From positions 3,658,001-3,722,000 of the forward strand of contig OZ020490.1 of the NCBI GenBank assembly GCA_963971405.1: a stretch of 64,000 nt of DNA. The letters run 5' to 3'. The position numbers were made by a program, and so were the translations under genes. Positions 1 through 11,029 of the stretch are shown in pieces. Each line of letters opens with the position of its first letter. Positions within the stretch are counted from its first letter, which is position 1. Under the pieces are notes generated by a model that was not told the DNA's origin, made no database searches, and saw nothing but the letters and a program-made list of their open reading frames with translations. The DNA is from Psococerastis gibbosa. Its lineage: Eukaryota; Arthropoda; Insecta; Psocodea; Psocidae.

Positions 1-234
1 TTCTCGAAAACAAAAATTACGACCACAAAGCTGCCGCGTTCCGGGAGTAGTCATGGAATTCCGAAGGAAATGTAATGAACGAAATGAATGTAACGAGCAC
101 TTGAATATTGTATATTTAGGGCACAAGTTAAACATGGCATTTGAAATTTCGGAACATTCCGGGACTAAATTTACAATGCGCCCAGGGACCATAGCAGCTC
201 TGTTCAACCAACACAAAGGCCAAAGCTTTCCTTA

Positions 235-396
235 AGCGGGGATTCCATATACGTCAATCGTCAGTGAAAAATTGAAAAATGACGTTTTAGCAGACATTAA
301 AGACATACTAAAAATTCTGCTACCACGTCAATTTACGTCATTTTGACGTCATTTTTCAATTTTTCATTGACGATTGACGTATATGGAATACCCGCC
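235..396. mobile_element. Foldback MITE, TTA target (family F)
   Basis: Arms AGCGGGGATTCCATATACG and CGTATATGGAATACCCGCC pair over about 60 bp. TTA flanks both sides (232-234, 397-399). The inner part has TTTTAGCAGAC and TCTGCTACCACGTCA, the motif shared by the family. Confidence 0.82.
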
Positions 397-2000
397 TTAT
401 ACTAACGCATAAAGAGCATTATTGTAACCCCCCCTAAATATATACATCAAAAACCTATAACCGCCAACATTAATAGTCAATGACCACAAACGAGTATTTT
501 AACGGAAACCATAGAGGAACTGTAGCAATATAATCGGAAGAAGTGTTAAATTGGTTTATACTAATTAGTGCCGAGAAAGGAACAATCAGACTGTTATAGT
601 ATATGCATATATGTGTAAGTGACAAAAAGAAAGTAGACTTTGTCAGTACTGGAGACGTAGGAATACACCTGAAACGGAAATAATGACTTATTTGTTGTAT
701 TTATGTAAAATTAGGTGGCCTGTTGCGTAAGGATTGATTGAAGGTGAAGTATGGTACCAATATAGGAGAAAACTTGTAGGTGCGGCTTGGTACATACTGT
801 ATATATAGATAACTATAAGATCCTAATAAAGACAACACAACTAGTCGTTGTTACTTTACCATTTTCGTTTGGCCTTTAAATGCAGTCTTTGGAGTGTTGA
901 TGAGGCAATAGACTAATTGACAATTTTGAAAACCTATTTTAAAGCATTATTAAATTTATAACAATGCCTTAACATTATTAAGCAATTATATTCTTTTAAA
1001 ACGCTATTTAGTATGGGGGGGGGGGAGGAGTTTCCCATCTTCCTTAGTTTGCTGATTACGGGTCACCTGGGATTGGAATGTGACGTCATTTGTGATGCCA
1101 CGGGGGCGGCTAGTGGTCCACCACATCATGGCGACGATTTGGAATGTGACGTCATTTTCATGATACCCATGCATGTTAGTGTTTTGCCTTTTGAAATCCA
1201 GATGAAAAATGTAAATACAATAGTTGACTTACCTATAAAAACTATAAAAAAAAATGCCCTAGTACCATGTTGCGAGTTGATGGAATTGGTAACCTGAAAA
1301 AGGTTCGAATTGCCCGAAGAACTTTGCCATTCATTGAAATAAATAAGGTTTTCAGGTTTTCCTTATAAACATTGAAATGTACTTACACTTACAGGTAGAA
1401 TTTTGAAATTTGAATTAATATGTCTACATCAAAGGGAGAAAAAAATTGAAAACTCACCAAAAATATAGGCGAGGATTAATATTTATCAATTTGAATTTCC
1501 CGCGCATTTCGAACTCATTTTTTTTAAAACTATTAAATAAACCCGGTATTATGTTAATCCCAAATCACCATAATAGGACGGCTGGAATACAGTGGGTGTC
1601 ACCAGTGAGTTAGGAATTCCAAAAAGTGACTCAACCCCGAGTTCTCAGGAAACCGTATGACGCAAGCAGGCGGCCAAATTTATTTCTTGAAGCTGTTATT
1701 CTAGGTATTCCAAGCTTAAAAACCAACTGTGACGTCATTTATCGTCATGATCTCATGCTAGTTGCAATTATTAATGACGGATTGCCCAGTGTATGACAAT
1801 TTATGACAATAGTTTTTCTAACATAGGTATGGACCACCTGGGTTTTTTGAGTCATCAGTCACGAGGCAATTGAAAGTCGTCGACAAGGGTTGGGGGTAAT
1901 TGAAGCCGTGCCCCATTACGATAAAAATTCAAGCCTGCTTTTCTGAAAAACATTACCTAGAATTAGAAATGCTTAAAAAACTAAGCTATGTTATGCCTAT
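397..2000. other. AT-rich DNA, no gene recognised
   Basis: No splice-supported coding segment. Several TGACGTCA palindromes (around 1081, 1148, 1732) look like CRE sites but have no gene next to them. A G run at 1013-1025. Confidence 0.5.
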
Positions 2001-2004
2001 ATTT

Positions 2005-2398
2005 GCTTTCCAATTTATGCGTAGTATAAGGAAAGCTTTGGGACGGTCCAAATTTTCGATTCCGAGATTTCAACGGAATTACACGTCTTGAGGTCCCAGG
2101 AACCCAAAAAAGTGGTTTTTACGAAATGTCTGTCTGTCTGTCTGTCGCTCTGTCGCTCTGTCTGTCTGTTCATCGATTTCTGGGCAAACTACTCATTCGA
2201 TTATGATTAAATTCAGCATGTAGGTTAAAAAAAATCATACCACGGAACCATTTTTTTGCTTTCCAATTTATACGTAGTATAAAGAAAGCTTTGTGACGGT
2301 CGAAATTTTCGACTCCGAGATTTCAACGGATTTACACGTTTTGAGGTCCCAGGAACCCAAAAAAGTGATTTCTACGAAATGTCTGTCTGTCTGTCGTT

Positions 2399-2438
<40 letters not shown>

Positions 2439-3480
2439 GCGTCGATTTCCGGGCAAACTACTCGGTCGATTTCCGGGCAAACTACTCGGTCGATCTTGAT
2501 GAAATTCGGCATGTAGGTTCCCAAAAATCATACCTCAGAACTATTTTTTTTGGGCTAACTTAATTTGGGGGGGTTTTATTCTCAAAAAACTCCAAAAAAA
2601 GTCTAAAAAAATTATTTCTCAAAAATGGCAAAACCTGCCAGTATTGCTGTGTGGTAATCTGACCTATCTAGAATTTACTTCACCTCCAGTGACGTTAGAC
2701 GGACAACCCCCCCCCCCCCCCCCCCCGAGATATCGGAAATTTAACCATAGGAAAATTATTTACCATGAAATTACTCATTTTCTCTATCTACTAATTTTGA
2801 TAAATTGGAAAGCATGTTCGAGTAAACTCGGACCGGTTCTTTTATTTTGGGCTAACTCAATTTGGGGAGGGGGGGGGGGTTTATTCTCAAAAAACTCCAA
2901 AAAAATGCTTATAAAATTATTTCTCAAAAACGGCTCCAACGATTTCTTTTCAATTCACATATATTGTAGTCGTTATTAGTGTTGACAAAATGCGAGGGGT
3001 CGCTTGCCCGCTTGCCCCTTGATAGTTTGCTTCTGGGGTAAAAAAATAAAAATAACTAAATTTGAATGAAAAATGACTAAAAAATAATTTTTCTGGGAAA
3101 CCTTCCCATCGTAGATTTCTACCTTCAGGCATGTTTTAGGTGTTAAATTGAGTAACGAAACCGGACAGATTACTTTCCCAAAAAACTATTTGGTTTTGTG
3201 CAAAAAAAATGTTTTTGAAAAAATGATAGATAATTCACGGTCAAATGCATTACGTGCTCTGCCATTATTGCTGTGTGGTAATTTGTTGGTCTGACCTATC
3301 TAGAATTTACCTCACCTCCAGTGACGTCAGGTGGACCCCCCCCCCCCGAGATACTCGAAATTTAACTATAGAAAAAAATTTTACAGTGAAATTATTCATC
3401 TTCTCCATCTACTAATTTTGATAAATTGGAAAGCATGTTCGAGTAAACTCGGACCGGTTCTTTTAATTTAGTTTCGGAGG
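2005..3480 (+). repeat. (CTGT)n-centred dispersed repeat, compound copy
   Basis: Two head-to-tail copies (2005-2255 and 2256-2540) read CCAATTTATACGTAGTATAA, GAGATTTCAACGGATTTACA, CCCAGGAACCCAAAAAAGTG, then a CTGT run and GGGCAAACTACTCGGTCGAT. Downstream blocks also repeat: CTCAAAAAACTCCAAAAAAA at 2578 and 2883, and GAATTTAC(T/C)TCACCTCCAGT at 2671 and 3302. Other copies: 26795-27130, 45335-45420 and 45635-45990, 58905-59060 and 59100-59250 (-), 63740-64000. Short open frames over the CTGT run are repeat artefacts. Confidence 0.85.
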
Positions 3481-3734
3481 ACCACCCCCCTGGGCATGGG
3501 CATGCTACAGACTCAGCAGAGGGTTTGACTGGAATGAATTAATATACAGTGATCTTCTTCTTCTCCTGGCTCTACAGCCCTTGATGAGCAATGGCCCGCT
3601 CGACAGCACTCCGCCACTCATCTCGGTTTTGTACAACGCTCCACCACCTACGTACTCCCGATTCGCGATGGTCAATTTCCAACTCATCCTTCCAAGCATT
3701 TTCGGGGAAATATAAGAGATAGAAAACCATTATC

Positions 3735-3845
3735 AGACAATGAAAAAAAAAATCGCCAGTATCAGGCTCCGAACCAGACACCTCCAGACACTGCACCACA
3801 TAACCAAGTACTTTCACCACTTGACCGCAGTCATACCGCCCACAC
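3735..3845 (-). mobile_element. Possible tRNA-derived SINE
   Basis: On the - strand GACTGCGGTCAAGTGGTGAA and GGTGTCTGGTTCGGAGCC resemble A and B boxes 40-50 bp apart, followed by an oligo-T run (GCGATTTTTTTTTT). Support is limited to these motifs. Confidence 0.4.
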
Positions 3846-4216
3846 ATTAAAAACCAGATGACTAGACCGCAGACCGGTGTATGTGGTCCACTTGCGCTGG
3901 ATGATTGTGTATTATGTAATTACCAGAAGACGAACTGGAACCATATTTAACGGGGACCAGTTATTGAGGTTTCTGCCGTAACACTGCCCTCACGCACGGA
4001 AGGAACTGCCCTACTGCGGTTTATCTGAAAACCGGTGTACATTAATAATGAGAACGCTGTGTATGCCGGTATGGGTCTCTCATTAGCAGTGCCCTATTTG
4101 CGATCTTGTGGTCATGAACATGTCCAGCAGCCGCGATTTAACTGAAAGCCGGTGTACGTTCATATTGAGAACGCTGCGGTGCATTGCCGTTAAGGGCCTC
4201 ATTAACACAGCAATAG

Positions 4217-4728
4217 GGGTCTTCACAGTGCTCGTGTTATCGAGTTATACCTAGTTAAGTGTGTTATATCAAGTTAAGTTAACACACCGATAACCCGATA
4301 ACCAAGCTAACCAGCGTGCTATCTTAAACGCACTTCCAAGTTGGTTAAGTGTGCTATTTAACTTGCGCTGCGATCGATAGCACAGGTTTGACCACTGCCA
4401 TCTTTGTTTTTGTTGATTATTTTGAAACACGCGTTTAAAATTTTGTATTATTTAAATTTATTTGTATAATCTACTATCACAAGCAATTGCCGTAAATACT
4501 TAAAATTATAATAACCAAAATGAACAAAAAATATAAACAAATGTGGCAGTAGAATAGAGTTCTGCCACTTTCTTTAAAACCGTGCCACGAACGTCTGACT
4601 ACTGCCACGTTGTTTTCCCTGTTAAATGTAGCATAATAACTCATTCCCGAGGTACACTCACGATCTTGTGTTAACTTGGATAGCACATCTAACTCAATAA
4701 CTCGATAACACCAACACTGTGAAGACCC
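4217..4728. mobile_element. Foldback MITE, family G
   Basis: Ends GGGTCTTCACAGTG and CACTGTGAAGACCC, continuing GTGTTATCGAGTTAT in both arms. It interrupts a tandem repeat of about 120 bp (3955-4216, resuming at 4750). A one-ended copy lies at 62060-62135 (GATAACTTGATAACACCG). Target duplication is not clear. Confidence 0.75.
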
Positions 4729-4889
4729 TTTATATTTCCGAGCTTGTAACATGCTTATTTGGAAGACGGTGTTCGTTCATATTGAGAACGCTACGCCGAC
4801 AGGTTCACCATTAAGGCCATGTTGTGGCCAGCAACATGCCCAGCAGCCGCGTTTCTACGACAACCGCTGGCGGCAAAGTACCCATTAGT

Positions 4890-5160
4890 TGAATCCAGGC
4901 GCGGTGGTGGTTTTTCCTTTTGTATTGAGTCTCCAAATCGACTTCGATGGGGAGGGTGTAGCGTGTTTGCACTTGTACGAGTCTGTACACGCCATGCGAT
5001 CGGAGACGTGTCGTACCTCAACACGGGTACTAACTTACAGAGGCGACTGAAATGGTCAGTCGGATACATTAATTATTTAATTTGTTGACGAAACGTTTGG
5101 AAGTACGCTTTCAACCATAGCCTATCATCCCGGATTCTACTGCTTCGTCAAATAGAAGAA
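4890..5160 (+). repeat. Dispersed repeat family with GTTGACGAAACGTTTGGAAG
   Basis: Contains GAGTCTGTACACGCCATGCG, ATCGGAGACGTGTCGTACC, CAACACGGGTACTAACTTAC, GGATACATTAAT and GTTGACGAAACGTTTGGAAG. Copies or halves: 11815-11870, 24890-25045 (-), 34150-34380 (+), 40255-40420 (-), 50745-50905 (-), 61510-61580 (+). It is probably a SINE, but no clear polymerase III boxes were recognised. Confidence 0.75.
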
Positions 5161-5547
5161 GATAAAGTTAATAAAGAAGAAGAAGAAGACGACGACGACG
5201 ACGAGGAGGAATTGGCAGAAGGAAAAGAAGAAAATGGCGTCAACGATGACAAAGAGGAAGAAGAAGAAGATGATGGTGATGATGAAAAAGTTGAAGACTA
5301 AAAGGAATTAGAATTAGATGCAGAAGAAGAACGATTAGCATATCGCGTGGTTCACTCCACGGAGGCGTTAACTGAGTAAATCAAAGACAATAACGCAGAG
5401 GACAATCTAGTGGAAGATGGCCCGAAACCGGAAGACTTCCCATATACGACCCGTAGCAGACAGCACACATGCCGAAGTGTGAGGTAACGCCGGAAAGAAG
5501 TGCAAGCTACACCAAAGTCCAATACAAGAAGGTCGCAGAGAAAGTAG
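5155..5547 (+). pseudogene. Degenerate acidic open frame
   Basis: One frame stays coding-like through four stops (TAA 5299, TAA 5377, TAA 5485, TAG 5545). It starts with a very acidic run (EEEEDDDDDEEELAEGKEEN), then ELELDAEEERLAYRVVHSTE, DGPKPEDFPYTTRSRQ and a basic end. No start codon or splice context was seen. It could be a decayed nuclear or transposon protein; I cannot name it. Confidence 0.4.
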
Positions 5548-5599
5548 TCGAGCCTGATAGTTGCGTGGCTGAGCCCAAGGACGATTGCCTCGGCCTTGT

Positions 5600-5760
5600 A
5601 GAGGCGCTATAGGTCGCGTCGGAATGCCAAGCAAAGTGGTTCCGGAGTCCGCACTGCGCTTCGAAGGGTTACGATTGCTTTCAACAGAGGGTGGTTTCTA
5701 CAGGGGGTGGGTGGTCAGTAATTAGTGTGATCTGCCTGAGGATGTACAAGTGTCCCCCCT
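5600..5760 (+). repeat. Dispersed repeat, uninterrupted copy (empty site)
   Basis: The stretch matches 6035-6117 plus 6939-6985 as one piece: TGGTTTCTAC, a G run, GTGGGTGG, then AATTAGTGTGATCTGCCTGAGGATGT. It supplies the natural empty target for the MITE at 6118-6938. Confidence 0.75.
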
Positions 5761-6117
5761 TAGACAACACTGATAGTAACACGAGAACAGCAACATACAG
5801 GACAATTATAAGACTATGGACCAGGGACGAACTCAACAAATTACATTAATGAATTAGGTAGGCTATATTTAGGTATTGAGTTCTACCTTCGCACGCCGCT
5901 GGCATGAGGGGGCACTTCAACTGTATTTGTATTTGGATAAAAATTGTTTTAGGAAAAATACACGGTTATTTATTTATTTACGTCCATGGTGTTATTTATT
6001 GTAGGTTCTAGGTTCAGGGTACTTTGAAATGTCGAGCAAAGTGCTTCCGGAGTCCGCAATACGCTTAGGAGGGTTGCGATTGCTTTCGACAGAGGTGGTT
6101 TCTACTGGGGTGGGTGA

Positions 6118-6938
6118 CACTGGCGGTTTCAAGGGGCCGTGCCCCCCCCCTTCAAGGCCATAGCCGAGGGGGGCTTATTGGGCTGCAGCCCACCCCCCCA
6201 CCCCCCCCCCTCCCTGAAATAAAAAGATGACAATTAAATAAATCTAGTTCAGTAACATGAATATGTCTTCCTCTGTAAATTATAAACTTTACTGCTGTTA
6301 AAATAATAAAACCTCACTATTTCGGACCTATTTTTTCAACAACAACAAAATCCCCGGGGGAGACCCCCGGTCCCCCTGTTTGGAGCAATATGAATTAGCA
6401 TTCCTTTTTGAGCTATCCTGCTGTAAAACCCCTCTGTTTTGCAATTACATTTTCAAATTTTTCCCCCGGGGGAGACCCCCGGGCCCCCTCTTTGGGTTCA
6501 ATGCAATATTATTTTTATCAATACGCATTATTTTGTAAGCTATGTAAAATCCATACTTTACTGCTGTTAAAGTGCGTAAAACCCCCAATACTTTGCACTT
6601 ATATTTTCAAATTTTTCCCCCGGGGGAGACCCCAGGCTCCCCTCTTCGGGTTACATGCAATATTATTTCAATATTATCCAAAACCGTCGTAGTGATAGCA
6701 TTACGATTTAGTCCGCACATCCGCAAAATATTATAAGCCTGTGTTCGCGCCGAAGCTAAATCCTCCAATAAATTGACGTTTGATGTGCCTATGCTATCAT
6801 AGTATATACCAGTAACACCATAACATCTAAAGAATACACTAGATACAATTGAATTCTCAAGTTATAAATTTACACTAGATAGGATCACAGTATTGTCAAT
6901 GCCCCCCCCCCCTTTTGAAAATTCTAAAACCGCCACTG
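6118..6938. mobile_element. Non-autonomous hAT MITE
   Basis: Ends CACTGGCGGTTT and AAACCGCCACTG; flanks GTGGGTGA and GTGGGTGG are an 8-bp target duplication with one change. Inside are three related blocks of about 120-140 bp, each carrying the self-complementary string CCCCCGGGGGAGACCCCCGG or a close variant, plus C runs at both edges. It is inserted in a repeat whose uninterrupted relative lies at about 5635-5755. Confidence 0.88.
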
Positions 6939-7259
6939 GTGGGTGGTCATTAATAAGTGTGGTCCGCCTGAGGATGTCTATGGTGTTATGTAGGTGTTCG
7001 GTTCAGGTCAGCCGGCCGCCATACCAAGTTGAATCCAGCGAACCAGAGCAGGTTCAAAACTGCAGATAAATTGGTCGTGTGCACAGTGCCGGTAGGGAAA
7101 CATGGTAGGACTTGTCCTGGTCACCTCCGAACTAATCGTGTGACTTCACTGTGTTTCCCAAGTGGTTCGGAATCCACTATAATCAGGAGGTCCACTGGAG
7201 TCCGATGGGCCCACACCATGGCCTGGGACTGTGTCCAACCATACTACTACTACTACTAG

Positions 7260-8080
7260 GTTCAAGTCACTTTACATATGATTTTTCCTCGCTTTTATCC
7301 CTGTAGGTGAGGCCAGCGGGTAGGTTCTCTTCCACCCCTTGCGATTCTGTGTTTCGGCTACAGTTGCGCCTACAATTCAGAAGTCTTTCGCTTCTACTGT
7401 TAGCCTGAACTGTCCTCTTCTCCCCTCAGCTTCGATATTTTTTACCCGCTTTTTTATGCCATTTGGCTGCCTTCTTTCCTTATCAACTATGCTAGCTGAG
7501 TAGCTGTATTCATATTTTCAGTTCTAATTGTGTCGTCTACCAGCTAGTGTGAAGCCCAGAGCCTAGGATCAGGTCACTTTGGAATTCTAAAAGGAATATG
7601 CTTGGGATTGCTTTTTAACAAGGATAGATTATCTCTCAGCACTTAAATTCTTTGTCTTTCTCATTAGAACCGCTCCCTATCCGGCTCGTAATGAACACCC
7701 TGTAACAACCGTGCCGGTACACAATAATTTGGTAATGAGCCTATGGTACCTGTTGTGTCATATTATGACTGAACCTGCGGGCTGTAATTAGTACATCCTA
7801 TTGCAGTCAAGGCTATATTACCTTTAAATAGACTACCGCGACAGAGACCCCCATCAACAGACCCGGGTAATATGGGTATGCGGATCTATACAGACTCAAT
7901 AAATAGCTTAAAGTCCGTTTATGTATCGAGTGGTTATATCAAGCTATGCCCGTGTTGCATGCACGTGGAGAACCTGTCTGCTGTGTTAATAGTAAATAGA
8001 GGCCTCTTAGTCATCGAACAATTAGGGTCCCCTTCTCCTGACAATGGGCTCCACCCAAATTGTTCGTTGACTATGAGGTC
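7260..8080. other. Unassigned stretch
   Basis: Short ORFs only, with no family match, between a LINE 3' end (7190-7258) and the MITE at 8087. Confidence 0.4.
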
Positions 8081-8086
8081 CATGCT

Positions 8087-8329
8087 CAGTGGCGGCGCTA
8101 GAAATTTTAAGACGGGGGGGGGGGGCCATGAGGGGGCATGACTTCTACCTGGGGGGGGGGCAATGAAAACACAAAACATTTTTCATTAGGAGTAGGTATA
8201 TACACCGTTCAATAATTCTGCAATTTAACGCCATGTAAAATATCTCAAAAGTGGGGGGGGCCCGGAGGGGCCGGAGAAACGGTTGGTGGGGGCCAGGCCC
8301 CCTCGGGCACCCCCGTAGCGCCGCCACTG
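8087..8329. mobile_element. Non-autonomous hAT MITE
   Basis: Ends CAGTGGCGGCGCTA and TAGCGCCGCCACTG are perfect inverted repeats. Flanks TCCATGCT and TCCATGCC are an 8-bp duplication with one change. The interior has long G runs. Confidence 0.88.
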
Positions 8330-8617
8330 TCCATGCCAGTAATGGAAATTAGCACAGCAGGCAATGTAAAGTTCAACCAACCCTTTGTTTAATACAGACC
8401 AAAAGGCATTACTCAGAACCTCAGCTACTTTGAAGACAAGTAGTTAAATTATATTGTAGTAATATTGAAGAAGTTCCAGCCTGACACCAAAGAGTTCAAG
8501 AGGTTCTAGAGATAAAAAAAAAAGGAAAATGCGGTTGCTTGGAATGTCACTGACAACATGGTACCCATTCTGGAAGAGTTTGACCAGTTTTTTGATAAAT
8601 TTTTCTTATCTTTCCAG

Positions 8618-8694
8618 GTACTCGGCAGTAATTGCCTTCATCTTCTGTGCCATACTGGACTTGAAATGCATAAGTGCAGCCCGCAACCTCACAG
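8618..8694 (+). CDS. Candidate signal-peptide exon of the peroxidase
   Basis: A good acceptor (ttatctttccag) and donor (acag|gtacgc) bound an open stretch encoding YSAVIAFIFCAILDLKCISA then ARNLT. That is a hydrophobic core followed by a plausible signal-peptidase site. It ends in phase 1, exactly what the exon at 16884 needs (codon g|aa gives E). The start codon would be in an unseen upstream exon, or at ATG 8529 or 8544 if the frame is read unspliced. The link across an 8-kb repeat-filled intron is inferred from phase and character only. Confidence 0.45.
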
Positions 8695-9761
8695 GTACGC
8701 TACAATACGGTACAAATTAATGCAGTCGGATGAAAATTCTACTGGTCGTATTCTTATTAGATGGTTTTATTAAATTGATAAGATGAATTACCGAACGTAT
8801 CTAGATCTGAAGAGGAAGGTGCAAGACCGAGTGATCTGGAAGATGATATGCAGTGAGTTGTTGCTAACCAATCACTGTGACCTCAGACAGAATCGAATAC
8901 CCTTGCATCAGACGGCAGAGTTGCCTCTTCGCTGAACTTAGCTAAGTCACACTGACACCTGTTACATTGTGTCAATGTTAAGCATGTCTTAGCCTGTCCA
9001 TTGTCGCTTGTTGCCAGTGTAATGTAATAAATTATGGCGGGAAATGAATGTCTCATCTGTCCTATATAGAACTCTAATAGGCTTTTTTTTTAAACTGTTT
9101 TCTCACCCCTCCCCTCCGAAAAAATTCTCCTGCAGCAGCAGGCTGATCATCGCGATTATAAAACCGGTATTTATTTAATCCCCTGGTAACAAAAATGTAA
9201 ACAAGATAATTTTATAATGGAAAGTGCTATTCAAAATTTGTTTGTTTACATGTATAATACTAGGGTATTTATTTAACCCCGGTATTATAATCGCCTCGAT
9301 CAGGCTGCAGGCCTATTATACCGTATAAGTACAATATTTACTTATCCTGGGATTAATAATGTAAACAAAACAATTTTGAATTGAACTTTCCAATCTAAAA
9401 TTGTTTACCGTTTACATGACAGATTCAGTTAATCAAAATAATCGCCATAATAGGCCCGCTGACTCTACAGCTTTCTTTCTCGAAATTCGTTCGTCATCAC
9501 AACACATAATCCCATAAGCTAACAATGGCAACATACATAACAAATGAGAATTAATTATTCACGGCATTATTAGCCTGTTAGGACCCATGCTGTTTGAGCA
9601 CCCTATATGGCCCGCTAATTACTTCTGTGTTTTAGTCACGATTTAAGAAGCTATTAGGTAATACTGGAATAGACTAGGTGGTAAAGAGCTGGACTATGAA
9701 TTGCAGAAAGCTGCGGTTTGAAATTCAACATAAAAGAATTTTTTATTGGCTTTTTTAATGA

Positions 9762-10074
9762 GATTTCATCTACCTATTGAGACGGCGACCATGTTTCTTC
9801 ATAACTTTTCATTACATGACCCCCTGAGCCTAAAACAACCCCCGTTCAAAATGTGTTTCCTAAAATCGATATGTACATACTACCCGACCACGATAAGATG
9901 GCACTTGGAACACTTATAGAAATCGAATAAACTCGGTGTTCCGCTTATGAAAGTTTTCGAATAAACAAAGTGTTCCAAGTGTCATCCTATCGTGGTCTGG
10001 TTGTAAATACCTACATGCATACATATCGGGGGGGGGGGGGGGGGGGGGTCTCAATAGGTAGATGAAATCTCCAT
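9762..10074. mobile_element. Foldback element with a G run of about 23
   Basis: Outer arms GAGATTTCATCTACCTATTG and CAATAGGTAGATGAAATCTC, with an inner pairing GACCACGATAAGATGGCACT to GTCATCCTATCGTGGTC. A long G tract occupies 10027-10049. Class and target duplication are unresolved. Confidence 0.7.
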
Positions 10075-10116
10075 AAAATATTCCACCGCTGATCGGAACT
10101 TTTTATCATATAATAA

Positions 10117-10350
10117 TGTCCCTAGGGACTTTTTATGGACCCAGGCCTACATATAGTGGCCCACAGGTCCCTTGTCCAATGCCAACGACCCCATGGATTT
10201 CGGACATTGTTTGTATTGTTTCCGTACCAATTTTTGGCCATTGGCAAACTGGTATACGTGCTCGATGACAAGCTACGAGCGATAATGGATAAGCTGAGAC
10301 AAGCTTACCACTGACGCAATGTAACAGGCGAAAGCATAACTTAACCAAGT
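10117..10350 (+). repeat. Dispersed repeat with CCCATGGATTTCGGACATT
   Basis: GACTTTTTATGGACC, AATGCCAACGACCCCATGGA, TTTCGGACATT, TTGGCAAACTGGTA, GATAAGCTGAGACAAGCTTA. Other copies: 11165-11345 (-), 11517-11725 (-), 24075-24205 (+, partial), 57225-57480 (+). No coding frame or mobile-element end was identified. Confidence 0.75.
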
Positions 10351-10390
10351 GCAGATACTAGTCTGATGGGAACCTTAGCTTTGTTCGTAA

Positions 10391-10787
10391 GGCGCGGTTT
10401 CCACCGACCTGCTAGTGCTAAATACAAATACGGTGACGTGGTAACAGACATTCAAGACTTAGGCGGGGTTTTCCACCGACCTCGCATTGCAGAATGCAAA
10501 TGACATTGACGGTAATTTGAATTTTTCTTTTTATAGAATTATTATTAAAATGTTTGTACTTAACATATCCCATGAAGCCATTTTTTAATTTTAGTTTGTT
10601 TGTTTGTGATTTGACTCTATAATCATTGATCAATTTCAACTATGGCATAGAGTAAAACAAACATTTCCGTCAATGTCATTTGCATTCTGCAATGCGAGGT
10701 CGATGGAAACCCCGCCTACGTCTTGAATGTCTGTTACCACGTCACCGTATTTGTATTTAGCACTAGCAGGTCGGTAGAAACCGCGCC
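10391..10787. mobile_element. Foldback MITE, TAA target, carrying a nested copy (family F)
   Basis: Outer arms GGCGCGGTTTCCACCGACC and GGTCGGTAGAAACCGCGCC pair through CTAGTGCTAAATACAAATAC and GTGGTAACAGACATTCAAGAC. TAA flanks both sides (10388-10390, 10788-10790). Its centre is interrupted by a second element at 10462-10716. Confidence 0.88.
10462..10716. mobile_element. Inner foldback MITE with shared loop (family F)
   Basis: Tips GGCGGGGTTTTCCACCGACC and GGTCGATGGAAACCCCGCC, arms CTCGCATTGCAGAATGCAAA. The loop contains, on the - strand, ATGGCTTCATGGGATATG and a TTGATCAATGATTATAGAG segment that recurs at 21520-21763 and 44252-44683. It sits exactly in the centre of the outer palindrome. 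Confidence 0.88.
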
Positions 10788-11029
10788 TAAAGTGGTGAAA
10801 CGCGTCTGCCAGAAATATTTCTGGTCACAGCATATCAAATAGAGCTGTAGCCAATAGAGGAGACCTTCTACCAACCCTCAGGTCTAGACACTAGTAGTAG
10901 AATGGTTGGACACAGTCCCAGGCCACGGTGTGGGCCCATAGGACAGAGGTCTAGACACTAACTGAGTTATTTCTGTAACCAGCATGCAGCTTAGCATTAA
11001 CTTAATCTGGGAATAAAAATGTAAATCAT

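Noticed and set aside
1081-1160. TGACGTCA sites as a regulated promoter
   Set aside because: No transcription start or gene nearby; the sites lie in a short degenerate direct repeat.
2268-2531. Frames rich in RTDRQTDRQ or SVCLSVCLS
   Set aside because: Translation of the CTGT microsatellite inside a dispersed repeat.
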